From positions 1 to 19,785 of the forward strand of contig CALJZR010000046.1 in NCBI GenBank assembly GCA_937983635.1: 19,785 nt of DNA. The letters run 5' to 3'. The stretch is from an uncultured bacterium (GTDB lineage Bacteria; Patescibacteriota; Patescibacteriia; Patescibacteriales; UBA12465). Below, in pieces: positions 8,479-16,199 of the stretch. Position numbers and translations under genes: made by a program. The notes beneath the pieces were generated by a model, which did not search any database, was not told the origin of the DNA, and worked only from the letters and a program-made list of their open reading frames with translations. Position 1 is the stretch's first letter, and every line of letters begins with the position of its first letter.

Positions 8479-9415
8479 GAAATAAGCGGCGCAAACGCTC
8501 CTGATAGCGGCGCATAAATTCCTGGCGGCGGTCAACCAGGTAAAGCTTGAGCACACCCTCGCGAATAATAACCCGCGAGTCTAAATTAATTTTTTCTTTG
8601 AGGGCTGCTGGCATAATTAAAAGCTGAAAGGAGCGTGCCAGCGTCTCCAAAAAATTACAAATATGATTCCAAAATTTCAAAACTAAGCGCCGAGTCAGCC
8701 AATAACGGGGAGATTCTCGATAAGAATTATTGTTAACTACAAAATCACCATTGGGCAAATACTGCTTAAGCCAGCTATTAGCCATCATCAGTTGATGATG
8801 ATAAGCACCAGCATCATAAAGCGGATAAAGTCCGGCCAACCAAAAGTGAAAATAATAATCTTCCGGGCCGTCAGCTAAGGCACTTAAATCTAAATGGGCA
8901 TTGTCAATATAAAAACTTAAACAGATTTTATCACGCTTGCGTGAAGGCGTCGGCCGCTGACGCAATAGCTTCATTAACCCGGCACAAAATAAGCGCGTTA
9001 TCCAGATGCGGTTTTCTTTAGCAATAATAAAAATATCTATATCACTGCCATCCCGCAAATTATGCCGACCGATAAGATTGCTGAGGGCGGCAAATTCAAC
9101 CGTTGGCAAAAGACGAAAAAGCCGTACTGCCCGTCTGGCAATTTTAAGCTTGCGGTTAGTATAATGATAACGCTGTTTCCTGGTAGCCACGAGCTGATTT
9201 TGTCCTGGCAAAAAATAAAAACCTTGCTCACCGGCAATAAAGCCGAGAGTAATTAAGCCCTGGGCCTCCGCAAACACTTCCTTAAACTCCGCGCTTACCC
9301 CCAAATAACGCCACAATTCGTAGGCGGTCAGGGGATAGGAAAACATATCGAAAAAAACCACAATCTTAATCAAGGCCAGTTGTAATTCCGACAAATTATT
9401 ATAGTCACGCACCAT
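8468..9415 (-). CDS. Nucleotidyltransferase-like protein with N-terminal winged helix, degenerate active site
   Basis: Residues 10-75 of this 315-residue protein look like a winged-helix domain (LALIKIVVFFDMFSYPLTAYELWRYL ending in a hydrophobic wing). Residues 105-180 resemble a polymerase-beta-type nucleotidyltransferase: GSDIDIFII at 123-131 gives the paired aspartates Asp125 and Asp127, and HLDLSAL near 174-180 may supply the third. The upstream GS motif that should grip the nucleotide is replaced by a stretch reading LSNLIGRHN, so catalysis is doubtful. From memory, this form occurs repeatedly in CPR genomes. It follows rmuC by six bases and overlaps the membrane ligase-like gene by 11, so a role with that polysaccharide enzyme is plausible but unproven. 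Confidence 0.78.
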   Translation of the reverse strand: MVRDYNNLSELQLALIKIVVFFDMFSYPLTAYELWRYLGVSAEFKEVFAEAQGLITLGFIAGEQGFYFLPGQNQLVATRKQRYHYTNRKLKIARRAVRLFRLLPTVEFAALSNLIGRHNLRDGSDIDIFIIAKENRIWITRLFCAGLMKLLRQRPTPSRKRDKICLSFYIDNAHLDLSALADGPEDYYFHFWLAGLYPLYDAGAYHHQLMMANSWLKQYLPNGDFVVNNNSYRESPRYWLTRRLVLKFWNHICNFLETLARSFQLLIMPAALKEKINLDSRVIIREGVLKLYLVDRRQEFMRRYQERLRRLFHAS

Positions 9416-9421
9416 AAATGA

Positions 9422-10543
9422 TTATTTGGGACGGTCCAGTTTCATCGGCTCAATTTCACTCTTGCCACCAGTAATTTTAATTACATCCTTATCAATTTTT
9501 TTAAACTCATGATAAGCATCATTATAATGATTAACAGTAGTTGATAAACTTCCGCCTAAGCGGCGAAGGAAATCATCATAACTAAGCATATGTTTGCCCA
9601 ACTTTTCAATATTAGCCTTTATCTCTTTGGCCTTTTCTTCAATCTGCATCGCTTTTAAACCCTGTAAGACCGTCTGTAGATAAGCTAAGAAGGAAGTAGG
9701 AGAAACAATAATTACTTTCTTATCACGGAAAGCATATTCAATTAAATCACGAGTATTTACTTTAACCGCGCCAACGGAATTAACTAATAAATCATAATAA
9801 ATTGCTTCCGAGGGAATAAACATGAAGGCAAACTCCAAAGTTCCCCGTTCCGGTAAAACATATTTAGCGGTTTCATCAATGCGATTTTTCAAATCCTGCT
9901 TAAACTGGGCTTCAATTTTTTTACGCGCCTCCGGATCACTAGTGTTAAGCAAGCGCTCATAATTTTCCAAAGAAAATTTAGCATCAATCGGAATGATTTT
10001 ATCTTTCACAAAAACCACGGCGTCCACAATCAAATCTTTGCCAGTCTTCTCATTTTTTCCTAAAGCATACTGCAGGGCATAAGACTTCGGGGGCAAAACA
10101 TTTTTTAAAGTTTCTTCTAAATAATACTCACCCAGAACGCCTCGCTGTTTTGGATTCTTTAAAATATCCTGCAAGCTTTGCAACTGCGAAGAAAAATTAA
10201 CCACCTGCTTATTAGTCTCATCGAGCTTGGCTAATTTTTCCGTGACATCGGCAATTAATTGAGCCGATTGGCTGCTGATGTTTTGGATAACACGGGTGGT
10301 CTGCTCAAACTGGCCCTGGCTGGCCCGGTGAGTTTCGCTCAATTTTTTATCTAATTCCTGTCTTAGCTCGGTATTTTGCAGAGCTAACTGCGACAATTTT
10401 TCCGACTGCTGGGCTAAACGTTCAAGGGTAGCCACCGCCTGGGCGTCGCTCCCACCGCCTTTTTTCTTTAATAATAGAAAAATTACGGCGATAATCCCGG
10501 CTAGTAAAACTAAAAAGAGAAAAAATAAGATTGTGTTATTCAT
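9422..10543 (-). CDS. rmuC: DNA recombination protein RmuC
   Basis: RmuC limits DNA rearrangements such as inversions between short inverted repeats and is thought to be a nuclease acting on DNA structures. The 373-residue protein has an N-terminal membrane anchor (residues 3-26, NTILFFLFLVLLAGIIAVIFLLLK), a coiled coil at about 40-130, and the RmuC domain. Clear signatures are RGVLGEYYLEETLKNVLP, DAVVFVKDKIIPIDAKFSLENYERLL, LEFAFMFIPSEAIYYDLL, and VIIVSPTSFLAYLQTVLQG. The DAVV/IDAKFSLE segment fits the PD-(D/E)XK-like core. It is first in the operon with the nucleotidyltransferase-like and ligase-like genes and diverges from the exported-protein gene on the plus strand. Confidence 0.96.
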   Translation of the reverse strand: MNNTILFFLFLVLLAGIIAVIFLLLKKKGGGSDAQAVATLERLAQQSEKLSQLALQNTELRQELDKKLSETHRASQGQFEQTTRVIQNISSQSAQLIADVTEKLAKLDETNKQVVNFSSQLQSLQDILKNPKQRGVLGEYYLEETLKNVLPPKSYALQYALGKNEKTGKDLIVDAVVFVKDKIIPIDAKFSLENYERLLNTSDPEARKKIEAQFKQDLKNRIDETAKYVLPERGTLEFAFMFIPSEAIYYDLLVNSVGAVKVNTRDLIEYAFRDKKVIIVSPTSFLAYLQTVLQGLKAMQIEEKAKEIKANIEKLGKHMLSYDDFLRRLGGSLSTTVNHYNDAYHEFKKIDKDVIKITGGKSEIEPMKLDRPK

Positions 10544-10551
10544 ATAGATAA

Positions 10552-10557
10552 ATTATA
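10552..10557 (-). promoter_or_regulatory. Candidate -10 box of the rmuC operon
   Basis: TATAAT on the minus strand ends eight bases before the rmuC ATG, predicting an almost leaderless mRNA, as for the peptidase operon. No convincing -35 is visible 16-18 bases upstream. Confidence 0.45.
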
Positions 10558-10584
10558 GCCCACTTTCCCTATTTGGAGTAGTTA

Positions 10585-10613
10585 TTGACTAATATTATAA
10601 AAAGTGTTATAAT
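10585..10613 (+). promoter_or_regulatory. Sigma-70-type promoter of the barrel-like exported protein gene
   Basis: TTGACT at 10585-10590, a 17-base spacer and TATAAT at 10608-10613, with TGT just before the -10 (extended -10). The predicted start is near 10620, leaving a leader of about 60 bases with no Shine-Dalgarno. Including its spacer, it is 22 of 29 positions identical by eye to the promoter of the exported protein at 16200-17171. Confidence 0.82.
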
Positions 10614-10658
10614 TATCAGTTAATTAAAGACCTTTGAAAATTAAATAATAAACACAAT

Positions 10659-10667
10659 ATCCACCAA
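10659..10667 (+). promoter_or_regulatory. Leader 9-mer ATCCACCAA
   Basis: This 9-mer lies 14 bases before the start codon and is identical to one in the leader of the exported-protein gene ending at 17171. A 7-mer version, ATCCACC, precedes purC. Function unknown; it might be a regulator or ribosome contact site. Confidence 0.35.
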
Positions 10668-10681
10668 AAAACACCGTAAAA

Positions 10682-11569
10682 ATGAAAAAAATTGTTATGA
10701 TTGTTATGGTTGCCATCTGTAGCAACGGCGCTTTTGCCCAAATCCAGAACATTAACTGCACCGATGACAGCAGCGTTGTCATCAACAATATTTACCTGGG
10801 GGTGCTTAACAGCGTCAACTTCTCCACGAAGGAGTTAACATTCAGCTCCCCCTACAACCTGCAGGCCGCCGCCATGATTACCTGGCACGCCAGTAAATGG
10901 GCCGACGTTAAAACGTTCGCCGTTTATAACCGCACGAACGGCAATGACGCCATCAACAACCAATTCTATGTCAATCTCCACCATAAAGGTTGGAGTTTAG
11001 ACTTTGGTAAAATGGCCACTCCTGCTACCGAAATCCGCCCTCTGCCGCCGACCGCCAATGGTCACTTTGAGACTTGGACTGAGTCGCAAATGCCTGGGAG
11101 CACAATCGGAGCTAAGATCGGTTATAAAACAGATTTTGGAAGCATAAAAATAGGTGTAGCTTCTAGAAATAAAAATCTGGAAATATCCACCCACTTAGCC
11201 ACCAAAATTAACAACCATGAAATCCACGCCGTTGGCGCTATCGGTGGAGAACGTAGCACTAATTACTTAGTGGGTTTAACCCACAAGTATAACCGCCTGT
11301 ATCAGGTGGCGGCATTCAAACAGACATTCAATAAAGAAAGCCTAAGCAACGAGCAAATTGCTGGGTACTTCGTAAATTACGAAATATCAAAAAAGGCAAA
11401 ATTTGCGTTTTACCTCGATGCTGGCTACAATCTCACCACTCAAAAATCTCCACGATTTGAAAGCGGGATCATGAAAAGCTTCGAAAGCAAAATCTTTAAA
11501 GGTTTAATCGCCTTAGGATACGCGGAAGAGCTAAAAGCCATCAAAGGCTATATATTTGTACATTTGTAA
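10682..11569 (+). CDS. Exported beta-barrel-like (porin-like) protein
   Basis: This 295-residue protein begins with a clear signal peptide (KK, a hydrophobic core, then AFA, with cleavage likely before Gln20). The mature part is rich in alternating polar/hydrophobic strands with aromatic residues: WSLDFGKMATPATEIRPLPP, then STIGAKIGYKTDFGSIKIGVASRN, then AKFAFYLDAGYNL, ending in a strand GYIFVHL. That pattern resembles outer-membrane barrels and porins of Gram-negative bacteria. CPR cells are thought to lack an outer membrane, so the location is unclear; it may be a surface protein or insert in a host membrane. The +1 Gln and the overall style recall Bacteroidota. It stands alone with its own promoter and terminator between plainly CPR-like genes. 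TTA is used for only about a third of Leu codons, less than in gyrA. No name or specific family is claimed. Confidence 0.8.
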   Translation: MKKIVMIVMVAICSNGAFAQIQNINCTDDSSVVINNIYLGVLNSVNFSTKELTFSSPYNLQAAAMITWHASKWADVKTFAVYNRTNGNDAINNQFYVNLHHKGWSLDFGKMATPATEIRPLPPTANGHFETWTESQMPGSTIGAKIGYKTDFGSIKIGVASRNKNLEISTHLATKINNHEIHAVGAIGGERSTNYLVGLTHKYNRLYQVAAFKQTFNKESLSNEQIAGYFVNYEISKKAKFAFYLDAGYNLTTQKSPRFESGIMKSFESKIFKGLIALGYAEELKAIKGYIFVHL

Positions 11570-11590
11570 GACTCGCTCCTATCCCTTCCC

Positions 11591-11620
11591 ACAAGCTTCG
11601 CCCTAGCGAAGCTTGTTTTC
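11591..11620 (+). terminator. Intrinsic terminator of the barrel-like protein gene
   Basis: A perfect 11-base-pair stem (ACAAGCTTCGC with GCGAAGCTTGT), loop CCTA, followed by TTTTCTTTT. It begins 22 bases after the stop codon. Confidence 0.9.
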
Positions 11621-11626
11621 TTTTCC

Positions 11627-11654
11627 AAAAAACCGCCATCACAGCGGTTTTTTT
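11627..11654. terminator. Bidirectional terminator serving gyrA
   Basis: A-run/CCGC, loop CATCACA, GCGG/T-run: a short GC stem flanked by A6 and T7, so it works in either direction. It lies 26 bases beyond the gyrA stop and back to back with the plus-strand terminator. Confidence 0.85.
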
Positions 11655-11679
11655 GTTAATAAAAATATTAAAACAGTAA

Positions 11680-14205
11680 CTAAATCCAAGTAACCCCGGA
11701 AACCTGATCATCATTATCTTTAAAGCGCATAATTCTCACTCCCTGAGTATCGCGACCCAAGAGACTAACAGTCTTGAAAGGAGTACGGATAACTTGACCG
11801 TTATTAGAAATGATAATTAAATCACGTTCATCCATGGAATCAGCATTCACTAAAAAAGCATTGGTGATATCGCCGGTCTTATCAGTCACTTTCGCCGTCT
11901 TGATGCCACTACCGCCTCGTCCTTGGAGTTTATATAAAGATAATTCGGTGCGCTTGCCATAACCATTCGCCATGATAGTTAAAATCTGATAATTACGCTT
12001 CTTTTCTTTATCAGTCTTGGCCACGCCCATGCCGACCACAGCATCATCCTTATGCAAACGGATGCCATAAACGCCAGCGGCGTTGCGGCCCATGTCACGG
12101 ACATCGGTTTCCTTAAAGCGAATCGCCTGACCTTTAGCGGTAATTAACTGAATGTGATCACTACCGGAAGTCGGCTTAGCCCAAATTAAGCGGTCATCCT
12201 CTTTAATCTTAATGGCAATCAAGCCGCTGCGACGGACATTATTGAAAGCGGATAATTCTACTTTCTTGACCAGACCTTTCTCGGTGGCGAAGAATAAATA
12301 TTTACTGCCAAAAATCTTATCCAAAGGCAAAACAGAAGTAACCTGTTCGCCGCCAGTAAGCTGGAGGAAGTTGACGATAGAGTTACCCTTGGCTACTCTT
12401 GAAGCCTGAGGAATTTCGTGGGCTTTTAATTGGAAGGCCCGGCCGCGAGTGGTAAAGAAAAGAATATCGCTGTGGGTGAAGGTGGTAAACATGAATTCGA
12501 CCGTGTCTTCTTCCTTGGTTGTTAAACCCATGACGCCTTTGCCGCCGCGAGCCTGAACCTTGAAAGTATCGGGCTCTAAGCGCTTAATATAGCCATCCCG
12601 CGTCATCATCACCATCGTTTCTTCATTCGGAACTAAATCTTCCAAACTAAATTCCTTAATACCATGAGCCACCACGTCTGTCCGGCGAGGATTATCAAAT
12701 TTTTCAGCCACACCCTGGATATCTTCTTTAATTATTCCCCGGATTTTCGCAATTGATTTCAAAATACCTTCCAGTTCTTTAATGAGCTTCTGTTTTTCCT
12801 CCCACTCCTGTTCAATCTTCAATCTTTCCAAATTAGCTAAACTCTGCAATCTCATCTCTAAAATCGCCACTGCCTGCCGTTCTGATAATTTAAATTTCTT
12901 AATCAAATTAGCTTTAGCAATCTCTTTATCTTTAGAGGCCTTGATGGTTTTAATCACCTCATCGATATTCTTTAAAGCAATTAACAAGCCTTCTAAAATA
13001 TGCGAGCGGTCTTTGGCCTTATTTAATTCAAACTGGGTGCGCCGACGGATAACTTCTTCGCGGTGTTTAATATATTCCTCCAAAATCATCTTCAAAGTCA
13101 GAACCTTCGGCTGAATGCCGTCCACCAAAGCCAACATATTGACGTGAAAAGTGGTCTGTAAAGAAGTATGCTTATAGAGAGCGTTGAGAATCTTTTTAGG
13201 ATAGGAATCTTTCTTCAATTCAATCACAATGCGAACGCCATCTTTATCAGATTCATCGCGCAAAGTTTTAATTCCCTCCAGCTTCTTATCTTTTACCAAG
13301 TCGGCAATCTTTTCCACCAAATCTGCTTTATTAACCTGATAGGGAATTTCAGAAATAATAATTTGAAAATTGCCGCCCTTCTGTTCTTCAATCTCAGCTT
13401 TACCGCGAATAATAATCCCGCCCTTGCCGGTAGCATAAGCGGCTAAAATATCTTTTTGATTATAAATAATGCCGCCGGTTGGAAAGTCGGGGCCTTTAAC
13501 AAACTGCATTAAGTCTTCAATGCTTGCTTCGGGATTATCTAATAGGTGACAAATAGCTTGCGCTAACTCGCCTAAATTATGAGGAGGGATATTGGTCGAC
13601 ATGCCGACGGCAATACCCATAGTGCCGTTTAATAAGAGGTTGGGGAGTTTTGCCGGCAGAACCCGAGGCTCTTTATGAGAACCGTCATAGTTAGGAATAA
13701 AATCAACGGTATCTTTATCAATATCAAACAGCATCTCTTCAGCAATGCCAGCCAGCTTCGCTTCCGTATAACGCATGGCCGCCGCCCCGTCACCATCCAT
13801 TGAACCGTAGTTTCCTTGACCGCGAACCAAAGGATAGCGCATGGAAAAATCCTGAGCCATTCTCACCATCGATTCGTAAACGGCGCTGTCACCGTGCGGA
13901 TGATATTTACCTAACACTTCACCGACCACCGTCGCCGATTTACGGAATTTAGCGTTAGCCCGCAGACCAATACTCCACATGGCATAAAGAATGCGGCGAT
14001 GCACCGGCTTTAAACCATCGCGCACATCCGGCAAAGCCCGAGAAACGATAACGCTCATCGCATACTCTAGATAAGAGCGGCTCATCTCCTCCACCAAAGG
14101 CTGATCCTGAACTAAACCAAAGGCGGTCCGCTGCTGATTATCAGGTAAGGCGGGACTATTTTCCGGTTCTAAAGTTAAATCTTGTGGTTCTTTATTTTTT
14201 TTCAT
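11680..14205 (-). CDS. gyrA: DNA gyrase subunit A
   Basis: GyrA is the DNA-cutting and rejoining subunit of type II topoisomerase; with GyrB and ATP it adds negative supercoils. The 841-residue protein has the catalytic Tyr146 in AAAMRYTE and the quinolone-determining region YHPHGDSAVYESMVRMAQ, with Ser107 and Ala108 as in sensitive enzymes and Glu111 where E. coli has Asp87. The C-terminal pinwheel blades are present. The GyrA box, usually QRRGGKG, reads QARGGKG at 551-557, so one arginine is lost; wrapping activity may be reduced, but the rest supports gyrase rather than topoisomerase IV. I start at MKKNKEPQ (14203-14205), one base after the preceding stop, because the longer reading overlaps that gene. 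It is last in its operon and has a strong terminator. Confidence 0.96.
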   Translation of the reverse strand: MKKNKEPQDLTLEPENSPALPDNQQRTAFGLVQDQPLVEEMSRSYLEYAMSVIVSRALPDVRDGLKPVHRRILYAMWSIGLRANAKFRKSATVVGEVLGKYHPHGDSAVYESMVRMAQDFSMRYPLVRGQGNYGSMDGDGAAAMRYTEAKLAGIAEEMLFDIDKDTVDFIPNYDGSHKEPRVLPAKLPNLLLNGTMGIAVGMSTNIPPHNLGELAQAICHLLDNPEASIEDLMQFVKGPDFPTGGIIYNQKDILAAYATGKGGIIIRGKAEIEEQKGGNFQIIISEIPYQVNKADLVEKIADLVKDKKLEGIKTLRDESDKDGVRIVIELKKDSYPKKILNALYKHTSLQTTFHVNMLALVDGIQPKVLTLKMILEEYIKHREEVIRRRTQFELNKAKDRSHILEGLLIALKNIDEVIKTIKASKDKEIAKANLIKKFKLSERQAVAILEMRLQSLANLERLKIEQEWEEKQKLIKELEGILKSIAKIRGIIKEDIQGVAEKFDNPRRTDVVAHGIKEFSLEDLVPNEETMVMMTRDGYIKRLEPDTFKVQARGGKGVMGLTTKEEDTVEFMFTTFTHSDILFFTTRGRAFQLKAHEIPQASRVAKGNSIVNFLQLTGGEQVTSVLPLDKIFGSKYLFFATEKGLVKKVELSAFNNVRRSGLIAIKIKEDDRLIWAKPTSGSDHIQLITAKGQAIRFKETDVRDMGRNAAGVYGIRLHKDDAVVGMGVAKTDKEKKRNYQILTIMANGYGKRTELSLYKLQGRGGSGIKTAKVTDKTGDITNAFLVNADSMDERDLIIISNNGQVIRTPFKTVSLLGRDTQGVRIMRFKDNDDQVSGVTWI

Positions 14206-14206
14206 A

Positions 14207-14722
14207 TCAATAAGCGATTTGTGTAATATTTTCACATCCCGGCGGAATTACGCAGGGCTTAGCTTCGCCAATGGTCGGCATGCAATCTATAAATTCCGGA
14301 CAAGCAGAATTAGCGGCCGGCAGCCTATCTTCTAATCTCTTAATCATTTGCTCGGGAGTGATGGTAGCGCTTACCACCGTGTTAGTAGCCATGATTTTGC
14401 TACCAGTGGCTGTTGCCGCCTCAGACTCCTCTAAGTTTTCAGCCATTTCCGATAAAAATTCTTTGCCCGTTTTAGTAGTGCTCGCCGTTTCGGTCTCGGT
14501 TTCTAGGCCAGAGCGCATAGCGTTGATAGTGCGGCCAAACTCTTCCTGCCAAGCATCCATCTTACTGTTATTAGCTTCAGCTGCCATTTTACCATCAGCA
14601 GTCAGGCGCAAACTTAAAAGCCAAAAACCAATAATCAGGGCCGAAAATATTCCTACTCCGACTTTTAACAGAAGCCGCTTCTTCGCTTCAACAGCAAAGT
14701 CTTCTTCAGTTAATTTAGGCAT
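14207..14722 (-). CDS. Single-pass membrane protein with four C-terminal cysteines, unknown function
   Basis: Residues 1-17 are charged, 18-40 form a membrane helix (VGVGIFSALIIGFWLLSL), and the remaining ~130 residues are probably outside, with a helical, Thr/Ala/Glu-rich middle. The tail holds four cysteines (about 141, 147, 157, 163) in CPEFIDCMP, EAKPC and PPGCENITQIAY, which may form two disulfides or bind metal. I recall similar cysteine-tailed anchors in CPR genomes but can give no function. It lies 20 bases after ndk and one base before gyrA, so gyrA translation is probably coupled to it. A link to gyrase itself is not implied. Confidence 0.82.
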   Translation of the reverse strand: MPKLTEEDFAVEAKKRLLLKVGVGIFSALIIGFWLLSLRLTADGKMAAEANNSKMDAWQEEFGRTINAMRSGLETETETASTTKTGKEFLSEMAENLEESEAATATGSKIMATNTVVSATITPEQMIKRLEDRLPAANSACPEFIDCMPTIGEAKPCVIPPGCENITQIAY

Positions 14723-14742
14723 AAGGCAAAAAAATTAATAAA

Positions 14743-15345
14743 TTATTCCATGATGCCGTCTAAGTTTACATCGTAAAGAATTTGTTCGGCGACCAGACGA
14801 TAGCTTAAAATTTCTTCCGGCTTAAACCAAAGAGAAATTTCCCGTTCCGCCTCAGTCACTTCATCAGAACAGTGAACTAAATTACGCACCGCCCGCTCAT
14901 CGCGATTGGCTAATTCATAGGAATCCAAAGTCAAATCGCCGCGAATAGTGCCAACGTCGGAAGTAGTCGGCTCAGTGCCTCCCACAATCTTTTTTACCAC
15001 GGCCACTGCTTGATTGCCTTCAAAAATCATCGGTACAATCGGGCCGCAACTCATAAATTTAACCAAAGCGCGAATAATATCTCTGCCATATTCTGCCGCT
15101 TCTTTTTCAATCGGCATGCCTAAATCCTGGCGGTTCTTAATTGTCTGTTCGCCTTTTTTCTGAAACCAAGCCTCGTCTTTATTATAATGTGTCCAAAGCA
15201 TTTCCTCTTGCGCTATCGTTAACTTCATGGCAACCATTTTTAAACCGGCGGATTCAAAACGCTTAATCATTTCTCCGACCAAGCCGCGTTGGATAGTGTC
15301 GGGCTTTAAAATTACAAAAGTCTTTTCTTTCTTGGGGTGAATCAT
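14743..15345 (-). CDS. ndk: Nucleoside diphosphate kinase with internal insertion
   Basis: Ndk transfers the gamma phosphate between NTPs and NDPs through a phosphohistidine and so balances nucleotide pools. The 200-residue protein is longer than the usual ~140-150. Motifs are TFVILKPDTIQRGLVG at 9-24 (Lys14), the catalytic His158 in NLVHCSDEVTEAEREISLWF, and GPIVPMIFEG at 101-110. Extra length comes from about 30 residues after HYNKDEAWF (roughly 60-90), in the loop that shapes the nucleotide pocket, and from a C-terminal tail. Longer forms occur in other CPR genomes, to my memory. I start at MIHPKKEKTF (15343-15345). It lies 29 bases after the hydrolase gene. In a cell poor in nucleotide synthesis it would be important for using scavenged nucleotides. 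Confidence 0.95.
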   Translation of the reverse strand: MIHPKKEKTFVILKPDTIQRGLVGEMIKRFESAGLKMVAMKLTIAQEEMLWTHYNKDEAWFQKKGEQTIKNRQDLGMPIEKEAAEYGRDIIRALVKFMSCGPIVPMIFEGNQAVAVVKKIVGGTEPTTSDVGTIRGDLTLDSYELANRDERAVRNLVHCSDEVTEAEREISLWFKPEEILSYRLVAEQILYDVNLDGIME

Positions 15346-15374
15346 ATAAATATCGTTAAAAAATAAAAACAAAT

Positions 15375-16019
15375 TTAAAATTGGAGAATAACTAACTCCA
15401 TATCCTCCTGAGGCAAATCTTTTTTACTAATCTTAAGCTTCTCTTCATAGGACGGAGTTAAACCAATTTCCTTGATGAATTTATCAACTCCTTCAATATC
15501 AATTTTCAAATCCGGCGTCTTATAGTGCATCGGGATAACAATACGAGGTTCCACTTGCGCAATTACTTCCACTGCTTTCTGGGCATCTAAAGTATACTTA
15601 CCGCCCACCGGAATTAAAAGGATATCGGTGCCCGCCAGCTTCTCTAACTGCGTGCTGTCTAAAACTTGACCCAAATCTCCCAAGTGCACAACCGAAATGT
15701 CGTCAATTTCAAAACGAAAAATTAAATTAGAACCGCGATCCGAACCATTATTAGAATCGTGATAAGAATCAATGCCTTCAATTAAAATATTCTTAACATC
15801 ATATTCACCGGCACAGTTAATTACAAAAGGATTGCCACGGAGAGCCGAGACATTATTATGGTCGTGATGATCATGAGAAACAGTGACAATATCGGCTTCA
15901 TAGTTCGGCAATTTTAAGCCGGTTTCTTTATCAAAAGGATCAGTGATAACCGTCACGCCATCAGAGCCGGTCTTATCCTGCATTTTAAAACAAGAATGTC
16001 CTAACCAAGTAAGAATCAT
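15375..16019 (-). CDS. Metallo-beta-lactamase-fold hydrolase (UlaG-like family)
   Basis: The 214-residue protein has the metal motif HDHHDH (His49, His51, Asp53, His54) after VTVSHD, a later GD (VVHLGDLGQ) and a final His in PMHYKT, so both metal sites appear intact. The opening ILTWLGHSCFKMQ and the strand pattern match the compact UlaG/Lactamase_B_3 branch, whose members hydrolyse varied substrates, including sugar lactones and cyclic or phosphodiester bonds. The substrate here cannot be told. No signal peptide is present. It is the first gene of the operon with ndk, the cysteine-tailed membrane protein and gyrA, driven by a consensus promoter upstream. Confidence 0.92.
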   Translation of the reverse strand: MILTWLGHSCFKMQDKTGSDGVTVITDPFDKETGLKLPNYEADIVTVSHDHHDHNNVSALRGNPFVINCAGEYDVKNILIEGIDSYHDSNNGSDRGSNLIFRFEIDDISVVHLGDLGQVLDSTQLEKLAGTDILLIPVGGKYTLDAQKAVEVIAQVEPRIVIPMHYKTPDLKIDIEGVDKFIKEIGLTPSYEEKLKISKKDLPQEDMELVILQF

Positions 16020-16093
16020 ATAATTTTTGACCGAAAATTAAAAAAATATTTATTAGCAATAACAACAAAAATAGGTCCTCCAACCTTATTTTG

Positions 16094-16122
16094 ATTATAT
16101 CAAAGCCCGTCCCGAAGGTCAA
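16094..16122 (-). promoter_or_regulatory. Sigma-70-type promoter of the hydrolase-ndk-gyrA operon
   Basis: On the minus strand: TTGACC (16117-16122), a 17-base spacer, TATAAT (16094-16099), with TGA just before the -10 (extended -10). The predicted leader is about 68 bases. It contains GGAGG about 60 bases from the ATG, too far to serve as its Shine-Dalgarno. Confidence 0.85.
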
Positions 16123-16143
16123 TTTCTCCGCTTTTTGACCAAG

Positions 16144-16177
16144 AAAAAGCCCGGCATCCAAAAGAGGAATACCGGGC
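16144..16177 (-). terminator. Intrinsic terminator of the exported linker-protein gene
   Basis: Read on the minus strand, GCCCGGTATTC pairs with GATGCCGGGC through two G-T wobbles, followed by TTTTTCTT. It begins 22 bases after the stop at 16200. Confidence 0.87.
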
Positions 16178-16199
16178 CTGAGAAGAACGAGTTAGAAAA

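Noticed and set aside
10544..11679. Assembly chimera placing a foreign Bacteroidota-like gene here
   Set aside because: Promoter style is shared with other genes in the window, the gene is neatly bounded by a promoter and terminators, and no abrupt junction is visible. Read-pair evidence would still be needed to exclude it fully.
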